A stretch of 64,000 bases of DNA from TMED23 sp964566055 (GTDB taxonomy: Bacteria; Pseudomonadota; Alphaproteobacteria; Rhodospirillales; UBA2165), in the NCBI GenBank assembly GCA_964566055.1, contig CAZMHI010000005.1, positions 54,884-118,883 on the forward strand, written 5' to 3'. Shown in pieces: positions 9,699 to 18,337 of this stretch. The first letter of the stretch is position 1; every line of letters begins with the position of its first letter. Made by a program: the position numbers and the translations under genes. Under the pieces are notes generated by a model. The model did not search any database. It was not told the DNA's origin and was given only the letters and a program-made list of their open reading frames with translations.

Positions 9699-10979
9699 AT
9701 GGCTGATACTTCGTCCGTAATCACCTCCGTGTCGGAACGGCGAACACCGGAAAGTTCGCTGCTTGATCATGTTGAACGGGTCGCTCATTCAAGGAGCGGG
9801 CGCTTCGCCGTGCAGGTACATTTATCGAAGCTGCGTCCGCATAATCGCCAGCCCCATCACGTTCGAATTGCCGCACGGAGTTTCGATTCGGTTTTAAACT
9901 CTGCGGAATCAAATCTCTATGTCATGACATCAAATGACCTGGTTCTCATCTGCAAAGACGTCCGGATTGATGACATCGACATCGTGATCGAAAAATTACG
10001 CTCTTTGTTCCGGAACGATCCGTTGGCAGCTGGCGGCAAGGGCTCGGCCCGCGATAAATTTACCTCGTGGTATGATTTTGAAGACGATTACGATTCCTTT
10101 CTCCAACTGGTTCTGGAAATGTCAGAATACCAGAGCGACATGATTGGTCTGGGTGAAGATGCGTCCGCCGGACGAGGTCTCGGCACCGGTTTCTTGGGCG
10201 AGGCTCTTGATCCTTTCAGTCTGGCTAAAGTTAACGATTCCCTTAATCGCACCCGGGTTCAAGATATGATCCAGCAGCAGCCGGCGGTCATTATCGGCGC
10301 CGATGGCACGGAGCGCATATTATTTCAGGAAAACTATCTTTCCATTGCTCAATTGCAGCAGCGCGTGGCACCCGGCTATAATCTGGTTTCCAACCAATGG
10401 CTATTTCAGCATTTAACTCAAACAGTGGATCGCCGTATTCTGTCTGCACTTATCCGGGACGATTACGCCACTCTCGAAGATGCCATCAGCATTAATTTAA
10501 ATATCAGCACATTGTTGTCGAAGGACTTCCAGCGGTTTGATGAAGTGGTAGCGGAATTTACCGGTAAGGTCGTCATTGAAATGCAGCAAATTGACGTATT
10601 TTCCGATCTTGATAATTATCTTTATACCAGATCCTGGCTAAAGGATCGCGGCTATCGGATTTTACTCGACGGTTTAAATCCGATGTCCTTGCATTATTTT
10701 GATCCGGGTCTGTTAGATGCGGATTATTACAAGGTAGGCTGGGGTATAGAGTTTACTGAAACTGAATCGATTGAAGATCATGCTGATATTGGCGAAGTCG
10801 TCGACAAAATCGGTCCTGATCGCTTTATCCTGGCGCGCACGGAAACAGAAGATGCCCTACGTTGGGCACTGACATTGGGCATTCGACGCTTTCAAGGCTA
10901 CTTCATCGACGATTTGGTTCAGCGCCAGATTGAAAAAGAGGGCCAGTTGGCAGGCACTCAAGACAAGGTGGTGCATTAA
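9699..10979 (+). CDS. Degenerate GGDEF-EAL-like protein (first of a tandem pair)
   Basis: A 426-residue cytoplasmic protein with no membrane segment. The C-terminal half follows the order of an EAL domain: an NLN-S segment (SINLNISTLL), VIEMQQ where EAL proteins have E-x-T-E, GYRILLDG where they have the DDFG loop, DYYKVGWG where they have LKID, and a final FQGYFI. Several metal or catalytic positions are changed: EMQQ for E-x-T-E, and ARTETED for the EGVE motif. The N-terminal third (LYVMTSNDLVLICKD) loosely resembles a GGDEF fold without the GGDEF signature. This is my reading of weak similarity; the protein is probably not an active phosphodiesterase. It ends 3 bases before its paralogue. 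Confidence 0.6.
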   Translation: MADTSSVITSVSERRTPESSLLDHVERVAHSRSGRFAVQVHLSKLRPHNRQPHHVRIAARSFDSVLNSAESNLYVMTSNDLVLICKDVRIDDIDIVIEKLRSLFRNDPLAAGGKGSARDKFTSWYDFEDDYDSFLQLVLEMSEYQSDMIGLGEDASAGRGLGTGFLGEALDPFSLAKVNDSLNRTRVQDMIQQQPAVIIGADGTERILFQENYLSIAQLQQRVAPGYNLVSNQWLFQHLTQTVDRRILSALIRDDYATLEDAISINLNISTLLSKDFQRFDEVVAEFTGKVVIEMQQIDVFSDLDNYLYTRSWLKDRGYRILLDGLNPMSLHYFDPGLLDADYYKVGWGIEFTETESIEDHADIGEVVDKIGPDRFILARTETEDALRWALTLGIRRFQGYFIDDLVQRQIEKEGQLAGTQDKVVH

Positions 10980-10982
10980 GTT

Positions 10983-12266
10983 ATGGCGACACCTCCAGCA
11001 ACTCAACAGCGCATACCGAGCCAGGAAAACCTGCTGTTGGATTATATCCACCGGCTTGAATCTCACAAAGAAGACCGGCGGGCGGTTCACATTCACCTCT
11101 CGGCGCTTAAGGCGCAAAACCGGCGGGAACATCATGTTCGGCTGGCAGCCAATACTTTTGATCCCTTGATCAAAATGCTGGAAGGTCAACTCTTCACTCT
11201 TAGCAACAGTGATCTGTTTTTCATCTATAAAGGTAATGCTCAAAGCGACGTCGAAACTTCAATGCTTAAACTGAGGTTTTTGTTCAGCGATGACCCCTTG
11301 ATGTCCGGTGCCGATGAAGGCGATAACGCGAAGTTTCGTACCTATTACGATATTGAGCAGGATTACGAAACCATCCTCGCCCTGGTGCGCAAACTCGTGC
11401 ATGAAGAAAGCAGTGAAAAAGCGGCTGACGAAGAAACAGCAGACCCAAAAGCTGCCCTGCAGGCGAAGCAGTCAAAGGGAGAGCCGCTAACCCCGCGGGT
11501 ACTGGGCCGGGTCGAGCAGGCGCTCCAACGGGCGGATATTTCCAACATGGTGCGGCGCCAGTTTATCTGTGCGCTTATCGGTCAGGCGGCGCCGCAGCCG
11601 CTGTTCAGCGAACTCTTTATTTCAATCGCCGATCTCCGCGAAACTCTGATGCCAGGTGTTAATGTTAGCGCTAGTCCGTGGTTGTTCCAGCACCTGACGG
11701 AAACCCTCGATCGGCGGATGTTGTCAATGCTGAGCAAAACAAACGATAACTCAATCACCGGCGAGATCAGCATCAACCTTAACGTATCAACCCTGCTGTC
11801 GCCTGAATTTATGCAATTTGATGATGCTGTGATTGCCTCAATGCGTGGCTCGGTTGTTATTGAATTGCAGAAAATAGATATATTTTCAGATATAAATGCG
11901 TTTTTGTTTGCCCGCGAATTCGCCAAGGATCGCGGTTATCGAATTTGTATTGATGGCCTGGCTTACGACACGATTAATTTTATTAATCGGGAGAAACTGG
12001 GCGCCGATATGGTGAAGCTAATTTGGGATCAGGAACTGGTCGACACAATCGGCAAGAAAAAGACCTCAGATATCGTGTCCGAAATAGGTAGCTCGCGACT
12101 TATTCTCTGCCGTTGTGATGACAATCAAGCAGTCGAGTTCGGCCAATCGGTCGGCATCAGCATGTTCCAGGGCCGCCATATCGAAAATCTAATCGCTGAA
12201 GAAAATCGCCGCCGCGAGATCGAAATGGCTAAACGCCGCTCACAGAATTTGGACTTTATTGACTAA
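10983..12266 (+). CDS. Degenerate GGDEF-EAL-like protein (second of a tandem pair)
   Basis: A 427-residue paralogue of the preceding gene, alignable over its whole length: HVRIAARSFD matches HVRLAANTFD, SINLNISTLLS matches SINLNVSTLLS, and DRGYRILLDG matches DRGYRICIDG. EAL-like anchors remain, but the catalytic acids are again altered (IELQK for E-x-T-E, VKLIWD for LKID, CRCDDNQ for the EGVE motif). It has an extra acidic/Ala-rich linker at about residues 135-165. The start codon lies 3 bases after the upstream stop, so the pair is co-translated. The products may form a heteromer; no function is known to me. Confidence 0.6.
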   Translation: MATPPATQQRIPSQENLLLDYIHRLESHKEDRRAVHIHLSALKAQNRREHHVRLAANTFDPLIKMLEGQLFTLSNSDLFFIYKGNAQSDVETSMLKLRFLFSDDPLMSGADEGDNAKFRTYYDIEQDYETILALVRKLVHEESSEKAADEETADPKAALQAKQSKGEPLTPRVLGRVEQALQRADISNMVRRQFICALIGQAAPQPLFSELFISIADLRETLMPGVNVSASPWLFQHLTETLDRRMLSMLSKTNDNSITGEISINLNVSTLLSPEFMQFDDAVIASMRGSVVIELQKIDIFSDINAFLFAREFAKDRGYRICIDGLAYDTINFINREKLGADMVKLIWDQELVDTIGKKKTSDIVSEIGSSRLILCRCDDNQAVEFGQSVGISMFQGRHIENLIAEENRRREIEMAKRRSQNLDFID

Positions 12267-12307
12267 TCCGGGATCGTTACAGCTAAGAATATGGGGGAAG
12301 TCAGCCA

Positions 12308-12997
12308 ATGTTAGACTTTATCAGCCGCACAAAATTCCTGACGCTGCTTACGGCGCTATGTATGGGTCTATCCGCCTGCGCCAGCGGACCCAAAGTACCG
12401 ACCTCCGAAGCTTTGGTAACAGAGGCTGTTGAGACTCTGAACATCCTCAAAAATCGCAAAGATTTAGATGGTTTTAACGCCCAACTAAAGAAAGCTGCTG
12501 GTGTCGCGATCTTTCCCTCTGTCTATAAAGCTGGCTTTTTTGTCGGCGCCGAGGGCGGCAATGGTTTGATGATCGGACGGGACGTCAAAGGTAATTGGGG
12601 ATACCCAGCCTTTTATACGCTAGCTTCTGCCAGTTGGGGTCTCCAATTCGGTGGTCAAAAATCAGGCGTAGTTTTTATCATCCGGAGGCCCGGTGCAGTT
12701 GAAGCGCTGATGAAGCACCAAGGTAAAGTATCCGCCGATGCAAATGTAGCGGCTGGGAAAATCGGCACGGGGCTTGAAGCTTCTGTCACTTCAAATCTTG
12801 GACCGGATATTATTGCCTATAGTGATGCGAAAGGTCTATTCGCAGGCGCTTCACTTGAAGGCTCGGCGATGGTGCGACGCAATGATCTGAACTCAGAATA
12901 TTACGGCGGTAAAGTCGAGCCGCGCGCCATTCTCATCGATTTCACACACCAGAACCCGCAAGCCGATGCACTGCGCCGCAGCCTCGGTTTTCAATAA
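12308..12997 (+). CDS. SYLF-domain lipoprotein
   Basis: A 229-residue exported protein. It starts with a lipoprotein signal ending in the lipobox LSAC (Cys about residue 24), so it should be anchored in the envelope. The rest matches the SYLF (DUF500/Ysc84) domain, a lipid-binding fold: KKAAGVAIFPSVYKAGF, the GGQKSGVVF segment and the repeated Gly-Ala-rich turns. It has a strong GGGGGAAG-type ribosome site. It lies 41 bases after the GGDEF-EAL-like pair and may share its transcript. Confidence 0.88.
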   Translation: MLDFISRTKFLTLLTALCMGLSACASGPKVPTSEALVTEAVETLNILKNRKDLDGFNAQLKKAAGVAIFPSVYKAGFFVGAEGGNGLMIGRDVKGNWGYPAFYTLASASWGLQFGGQKSGVVFIIRRPGAVEALMKHQGKVSADANVAAGKIGTGLEASVTSNLGPDIIAYSDAKGLFAGASLEGSAMVRRNDLNSEYYGGKVEPRAILIDFTHQNPQADALRRSLGFQ

Positions 12998-13029
12998 ACC
13001 ATCATCAATTTCTCGAAGGTTAATTATCT

Positions 13030-13054
13030 AAGCTTGGCCTCAGAGCTTTTTTTT
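13030..13054 (+). terminator. Probable rho-independent terminator
   Basis: AAGCT and AGCTT flank a nine-base loop and are followed by a run of eight T. The stem is short (5 bp). It lies 33 bases after the SYLF gene and just before glnS. Confidence 0.5.
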
Positions 13055-13104
13055 GGCACATAAGGGATAAATTCCGCCACAATAATTGCCAAACATTTTT
13101 GAGA

Positions 13105-14841
13105 ATGGTCAGCGTCGAAATGAGCCCATCAAACACACCTGTCGATAATGAAAATACTGTGATAGACGACAGTGCGCCTCGCGATTTTATTCGTGATATC
13201 GTTCATGAGGATTTGAGCGCTGGACGCTATCCTTCGGTCGTTACCCGCTTTCCACCTGAGCCCAACGGCTACCTGCATATAGGTCATGCAAAATCAATTT
13301 GCTTGAATTTCGGTATCGCTGATGATTTTGATGGTCGCTGCCATTTGCGCTTTGACGACACCAATCCGACCAAGGAAGAACAGGAATATATCGATGCCAT
13401 TCAGGAAGACGTGCGCTGGCTCGGCTTCGATTGGGGTGAGCATCTGTATTACACGTCAGATTATTTCGAGCAGCTTTATGACTGGGCGGAGGATTTGATT
13501 GCGAAAGGCCACGCTTATGTTGACGATCTTTCGGCGGATGAAATCCGTGAGCACCGCGGCACTTTGACGGAACCCGGAACCAACAGCCCGTACCGGGACC
13601 GCACTTCTAACGAGAATCTTGATTTGTTTCGCCAGATGCGGGCTGGTGAGTTTGAGAATGGCGCCAAAGTATTACGGGCTAAAATCGATATGTCTTCCGG
13701 TAATATTAATCTGCGTGATCCGGTGATCTACCGCATCATGCATGCCGAGCACCCGCGTACCGGCTCCGCCTGGTGTATTTATCCCAATTACGATTTTGCC
13801 CATGGCCAATCTGATGCGATTGAAAATATCACTCATTCGATTTGCACTTTGGAATTCGAAGACCATCGCCCGCTCTATGACTGGCTAATCGAACATCTGC
13901 CGGTGCCTTCCGAGCCCCATCAATATGAGTTCGCCCGGCTCAATTTAACCTATACGGTTTTGTCAAAACGCCTGCTCATGCAATTAGTCAGCGAAGGGCA
14001 TGTGGCTGGCTGGGATGATCCCCGCATGCCGACCATTAGCGGCTACCGGCGGCGCGGCTATCCGGCTGCCGCCATCCGTGACTTTGCCGGCCGCATCGGT
14101 GTCTCAAAAGCCAATGCCACGGTCGAAGTACAAGCTCTCGAAGCTTGCGTGCGCGAGAATTTAAATGAACACGCCGAACGGCGCATGGCCGTGCTTAAGC
14201 CATTGAAAGTGGTGATAGAGAACTACCCCGAGGATCAAACCGAGGAACTTGAGGCCATTAACAATCCGAATGATGAAACTGCCGGCTCCCGTAAAGTACC
14301 GTTTTCAAAAGAGTTCTATATTGAGCGGGATGACTTTATGGAAGACCCGCCGAAAAAGTTTTTCCGCCTGGCACCTGGCCGGGAAGTCCGATTGCGCTAC
14401 GCTTATTTTGTCACCTGCACCGAGGCGATTAAGGATGCAAGGGGTGAGGTGACCGAGCTTCGCTGCACTTATGACCCAGAAACCAAGGGTGGCAATGCGC
14501 CGGATGGCCGCAAAGTTAAGGCTACACTTCACTGGGTTTCAGCCGAACACGCCATTAACGCCGAAATCCGCGAGTATGAGCATTTGTTTACGGCTGAAAA
14601 TCCCGGTGCTGAGGGTGAGTTTCTAGACGACATCAATCCCGACTCATTAACGGTATTAGAAAACTGCAAGCTGGAACCCTCTCTGCAGGATGCTAGCGAA
14701 GGTGAAACCGTGCAGTTTGAGCGCGTCGGCTATTTCTGTTTAGATACAGATGCGACGGCTGAGAAAATGATCTTTAATAAAACAATCGGTCTTCGGGATA
14801 CTTGGGCAAAAACTCAAGCCAAAGGCCAACAAAACAAGTAG
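13105..14841 (+). CDS. glnS: Glutaminyl-tRNA synthetase
   Basis: Charges tRNA-Gln with glutamine. Class I signatures: HIGH (HIGH in YLHIGHAKS, about residues 58-61) and a KMSKS variant, VLSKR. The 578-residue length and the C-terminal beta-barrel region fit bacterial GlnRS. Start is uncertain: ATG 13105, ATG 13120 and TTG 13099 are all in frame and none has a strong ribosome site; I took 13105. Confidence 0.95.
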   Translation: MVSVEMSPSNTPVDNENTVIDDSAPRDFIRDIVHEDLSAGRYPSVVTRFPPEPNGYLHIGHAKSICLNFGIADDFDGRCHLRFDDTNPTKEEQEYIDAIQEDVRWLGFDWGEHLYYTSDYFEQLYDWAEDLIAKGHAYVDDLSADEIREHRGTLTEPGTNSPYRDRTSNENLDLFRQMRAGEFENGAKVLRAKIDMSSGNINLRDPVIYRIMHAEHPRTGSAWCIYPNYDFAHGQSDAIENITHSICTLEFEDHRPLYDWLIEHLPVPSEPHQYEFARLNLTYTVLSKRLLMQLVSEGHVAGWDDPRMPTISGYRRRGYPAAAIRDFAGRIGVSKANATVEVQALEACVRENLNEHAERRMAVLKPLKVVIENYPEDQTEELEAINNPNDETAGSRKVPFSKEFYIERDDFMEDPPKKFFRLAPGREVRLRYAYFVTCTEAIKDARGEVTELRCTYDPETKGGNAPDGRKVKATLHWVSAEHAINAEIREYEHLFTAENPGAEGEFLDDINPDSLTVLENCKLEPSLQDASEGETVQFERVGYFCLDTDATAEKMIFNKTIGLRDTWAKTQAKGQQNK

Positions 14842-14862
14842 TTAATAAAGGGGAGAATTTAA

Positions 14863-15288
14863 ATGGCAAAAAAAATCGAACATTTGCAATGGCCGGATGC
14901 GCCGGATATGTGGATGCCTTATGCACCGGCAATTAAAGTCACCGGCGGCTCAACCATCTATTGCGCGGGCGTAACAGCAGCGCCGGTTTATCATCATCAC
15001 CCGCATCGTCCGGAAGAATTTGACGCCATGCCGGACGACATGGAAGGCCAGGCCCGTGCCGTAATGGAAAATCTAAGAAGAGGTTTGGAGGCAGCTGGCG
15101 CAACCTTTGCTGACGTCATTGTCTGCGACCGTTTTCTGACAGATATGGAACAGCAGGACGACTTAAATAAAGTCTGGAACGAATACTTCACCGATCACAG
15201 TCCGGCTTCGACAACGGTTCAGATCGTGCGTCTCGCGACCGATCCCCGCTGCCTATTGGAGGTTAATGCGATAGCGGTTATCGACTAG
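14863..15288 (+). CDS. RidA family protein
   Basis: A 141-residue member of the RidA/YjgF/UK114 family, small trimeric proteins that in characterised members hydrolyse reactive enamine or imine intermediates. Family features visible are the STIYCAGVTA segment, the QARAVMENLRRGLEAAGATFADV helix-turn segment, and the C-terminal AIAVID end. The catalytic Arg of canonical RidA (R105 in E. coli) is not clearly in the standard context: the segment reads IVRLATDPRCLLEV. So the enzyme activity is not certain. It has a GGGGAG ribosome site and is followed by a strong terminator. Confidence 0.85.
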   Translation: MAKKIEHLQWPDAPDMWMPYAPAIKVTGGSTIYCAGVTAAPVYHHHPHRPEEFDAMPDDMEGQARAVMENLRRGLEAAGATFADVIVCDRFLTDMEQQDDLNKVWNEYFTDHSPASTTVQIVRLATDPRCLLEVNAIAVID

Positions 15289-15316
15289 ATTTACGCCTTT
15301 AATTTTTCTACAAAAG

Positions 15317-15348
15317 AGGCCGTTGATGGAAATGTCAGCGGCCTTTTT
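15317..15348 (+). terminator. Rho-independent terminator after ridA
   Basis: AGGCCGTTGA and TCAGCGGCCT form a 10-bp stem with one G-U pair, a loop of TGGAAATG-type sequence, and a run of five T. It separates ridA from the Rieske oxygenase gene. Confidence 0.9.
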
Positions 15349-15412
15349 ACTTTGTGCGATCTGAAAACGTCTGATTAAATCCAACGAAATCAATTCAGTA
15401 TCAAAAAATTCA

Positions 15413-15443
15413 AAATAATAGTTGGAATATCAAACTATTATTT
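15413..15443. promoter_or_regulatory. Perfect inverted repeat upstream of the Rieske oxygenase gene
   Basis: AAATAATAGTT (15413-15423) and AACTATTATTT (15433-15443) are exact reverse complements separated by nine bases. The element ends 30 bases before the ATG at 15474, where an operator would overlap the promoter. No regulator gene is adjacent. There is no G+C-rich stem or T-run, so a terminator is unlikely. Confidence 0.55.
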
Positions 15444-15473
15444 GTATGGTTATTGGAATAATAATAAGACTTA

Positions 15474-16823
15474 ATGCAATGGGAAGATGTTGAGGAGAAA
15501 ATTGGAAAAGTGAAGCAGGATAGAAATCAATTACTGACTGAAACCGGCCCCGGTCAGCCGACAGGCAAGGTGTTACGTGAGTACTGGATGCCTGCCGCCC
15601 TCAGTGACGAATTAGCCGGCAACCGCCCCATGGTGCCGGTCCGGTTGCTGGGGGAAGATTTGGTGCTTTTCCGCAATGATAAGGGCGAGTTGGGCTTGCT
15701 CGACCGAGCTTGCCCGCATCGGGGTATTGATCTCTGTTATGGGCGGCTTGAGGATGGCGGTTTACGCTGCCCTTTTCACGGCTGGCATTTCGCCACTGAT
15801 GGCCAGTGTCTCGAGCAGCCGGGCGAACCGGAAGGCTCCACTCTTCATGAGCAGATTAAAACCACGGCTTATCCAGTGATCGAGAGGAACGGTATTATTT
15901 TTGCCTATATGGGCAATGGCGAGACACCGGCCTTGCCGGAACTGGATTGCTTCCGCGCTCCAGATAGTCATGTTTTTGCCTTCAAAGGGCTATGGCAATG
16001 TAATTGGCTGCAAGCCTTGGAGGTTGGAATAGATCCGGCTCATGCGTCTTTCTTGCATCGCTTTTTTAAAGACGAGAATCCAGACGATCAATACGGCAAA
16101 CAATTCCGGGATACTGCCGCGGACACAGACATCCCCATCACCCAAGTGCTGCGCGATTATCACCGCCCGGAAATAATTACCGAAGCGACCGAATACGGCA
16201 TTCGCATTAAAACGCTGAGGCATTTAGACAACGGCAAAACCCATGTACGAGTGACCAATCAGGTTTTCCCCTGCGCCGTCACCATTCCGATGTCGAATAG
16301 TATGAACATCACGCAATGGCATGTGCCCATCGATGATGAGAATTGTTACTGGTATGCCATGTTCACGAGTTTTACCGAGCCGGTAGATAAAGACAAAATG
16401 CGCGAGCAACGTTTGGCCGAACATACGCTTCCGGACTATGCGCCAATAAGAAACAAGAGCAATCAATACGGCTATGACCCGGAAGAACAAAACTCGCTGA
16501 CCTATACCGGCATGGGGATGGATATAAACGTTCATGACCAATGGGCTTGTGAATCCATGGGCGCCATTCAGGACCGCACCAAAGAGCATCTCGGCACCAC
16601 GGATAAAGCGATCTCAGCCTACCGGCGTTTGCTACTGCAAACCATCAGCCAGATCGAGAACGATGAAACAGAATTAATCGGCGTTGTCTCGGCAGATACG
16701 GCCAGTACGATCAAAGGTCCGATTGCTCTCGATGCCGTTGGCGATAGTGCAGATTGGGAGAATATTTGGCTCAAAGGCGATGCAGAGCGCCGGGCAAATT
16801 GTCCGTGGGACGCATCTTTATAA
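15474..16823 (+). CDS. Rieske non-heme iron oxygenase, large subunit (phthalate 4,5-dioxygenase type)
   Basis: A 449-residue aromatic-ring-hydroxylating oxygenase alpha subunit. The Rieske [2Fe-2S] ligands are C80-x-H82 and C99-x-x-H102 (CPHRG and CPFHGW). The mononuclear iron site is recognisable as D187-x-x-H190-x4-H195 in GIDPAHASFLH. The single-chain plan fits the phthalate dioxygenase branch, whose members need a separate reductase; none is seen in this window. Substrate unknown. It is followed 53 bases later by a glutamine-synthetase-like ligase on the same strand, suggesting a joint pathway. Confidence 0.9.
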   Translation: MQWEDVEEKIGKVKQDRNQLLTETGPGQPTGKVLREYWMPAALSDELAGNRPMVPVRLLGEDLVLFRNDKGELGLLDRACPHRGIDLCYGRLEDGGLRCPFHGWHFATDGQCLEQPGEPEGSTLHEQIKTTAYPVIERNGIIFAYMGNGETPALPELDCFRAPDSHVFAFKGLWQCNWLQALEVGIDPAHASFLHRFFKDENPDDQYGKQFRDTAADTDIPITQVLRDYHRPEIITEATEYGIRIKTLRHLDNGKTHVRVTNQVFPCAVTIPMSNSMNITQWHVPIDDENCYWYAMFTSFTEPVDKDKMREQRLAEHTLPDYAPIRNKSNQYGYDPEEQNSLTYTGMGMDINVHDQWACESMGAIQDRTKEHLGTTDKAISAYRRLLLQTISQIENDETELIGVVSADTASTIKGPIALDAVGDSADWENIWLKGDAERRANCPWDASL

Positions 16824-16876
16824 CCAGCTAAAAAAAATATAATCAATAATCAAAGTCAGGGAAACGAGCAATTATT

Positions 16877-18337
16877 ATGAACGAACGGCAAAGCGGTATT
16901 GGCCGCACAGATTTTATTGAGCGCTGTGGTTTGGCATTGGATGAAACCGAAATCAAACGTATTCACGAGCAAATTAAAGAGCACGATATTGAAGTTGTGC
17001 GGCTAAGTTTTGCCGACCAGCACGGTATATTGCGCGGCAAAACTCTCGTTGCCGAGGCTATTCCTACCGCAATGGTGAATGGCTGCACAATGACAACCAC
17101 CCTGATTGCCAAAGATACATCACACAAAACTCAGTTTCCGGTATTTACCCCTGGTGGCGGCTTTGGCATACCGGAAATGAGCGGGGCCGGTGATATAATC
17201 ATGGTTCCCGACCCGAGCACATTTCATGTCCTGCCTTGGGCGCATAAAACCGGTTGGATGCTGTGTGACATTTATTTTCCAAGCGGCAAACAGATACCGT
17301 TCTCTACCCGCCAAATTTACCGGGATGCACTTGCTGGATTGGCGGAGCAAGGGTTTGATTTTATCACCGGACTTGAAGTTGAATTCCATGTTTTTAAACT
17401 CGAAGACCCCAAGCTCGCGCCGGAAAACGCGACACAACCTGCCGATCCACCGGAAGTCAGTTTGATTAATCGTGGATTTCAGTATCTCACTGAGCAACGA
17501 ATGGACGAACAAGAACCGGTATGGGAAATTCTGCGGCGTGATCTCGAAGCGCTCAATTTACCTATACGTACTCTTGAAGTGGAATTTGGTCCCAGCCAGT
17601 TTGAAATCTCCTTCGGCACGGGCACCGGATTGGAACCCGCTGACAACATGATGTTGTTTAGAAGTGCTGTAAAACAAATCTGCCGCCGCAATGGCTATCA
17701 CGCCACCTTTATGTGCCGTCCTGCCCTGCCTAATATATTTTCGAGCGGTTGGCATCTGCATCAATCTCTGGTGGATCGCAAAAGCGGCGTCAATGTATTT
17801 GTATCCGATTCCGAACAAGATGTGGTCTCACCGATTGCCGCAAATTACGCCGCTGGCATTCTTGAACATGCCCGCGGCGCTTCAGTGTTCACCACCCCGA
17901 CCATTAATGGCTATAAGCGTTATCAGCCATTTACGCTGGCACCGGACCGAGTGGTGTGGGGAAAAGACAACAAAGGCGCGATGCTTCGCATCGTTGGCGG
18001 CAATGGAGATCCAATGACCCATTTTGAAAACCGGGTTGGAGAACCGGCGGCAAATCCGTATCTCTATATGACATCGCAGCTTTTATCCGGCATGGATGGC
18101 GTCAAAAGAAAACTGACACCTCCGGAAATGTCCGACGCCGCATATGAAACTGAAGCGCCATCTTTACCACGCAGTTTATTGGATGCCTTGTTTGCGCTTC
18201 GTGACGACACTTTTTTCCGTGCATCACTCGGTGATCAGTTTATCGATTATATCCTGCACATCAAGGAAGCCGAGATTACCCGCTTCCTCTCCACCGTCAC
18301 TGACTGGGAGCACAAAGAATATTTCGAAATTTTCTAA
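16877..18337 (+). CDS. Glutamine synthetase-like ligase (probable gamma-glutamyl amide ligase)
   Basis: A 486-residue protein of the glutamine synthetase fold. Visible motifs are GLEVEFHVF (metal-binding Glu), GWHLHQSL (ATP/metal His loop), NGYKRYQP, WGKDNKGAMLR, and ENRVGEPAANPYLY. It lacks the adenylylation-type C-terminus of GlnA. In known pathways, such homologues join glutamate to amines (for example aniline or isopropylamine) before oxidation. Pairing with the Rieske oxygenase suggests a similar role; the substrate is inferred only as an amine. The stop overlaps the convergent TRAP gene by 4 bases. Confidence 0.82.
   Translation: MNERQSGIGRTDFIERCGLALDETEIKRIHEQIKEHDIEVVRLSFADQHGILRGKTLVAEAIPTAMVNGCTMTTTLIAKDTSHKTQFPVFTPGGGFGIPEMSGAGDIIMVPDPSTFHVLPWAHKTGWMLCDIYFPSGKQIPFSTRQIYRDALAGLAEQGFDFITGLEVEFHVFKLEDPKLAPENATQPADPPEVSLINRGFQYLTEQRMDEQEPVWEILRRDLEALNLPIRTLEVEFGPSQFEISFGTGTGLEPADNMMLFRSAVKQICRRNGYHATFMCRPALPNIFSSGWHLHQSLVDRKSGVNVFVSDSEQDVVSPIAANYAAGILEHARGASVFTTPTINGYKRYQPFTLAPDRVVWGKDNKGAMLRIVGGNGDPMTHFENRVGEPAANPYLYMTSQLLSGMDGVKRKLTPPEMSDAAYETEAPSLPRSLLDALFALRDDTFFRASLGDQFIDYILHIKEAEITRFLSTVTDWEHKEYFEIF

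Noticed and set aside
15289..15473. An attenuator controlling the Rieske gene
   Set aside because: The strong hairpin belongs to the end of ridA, and the downstream inverted repeat has no T-run.
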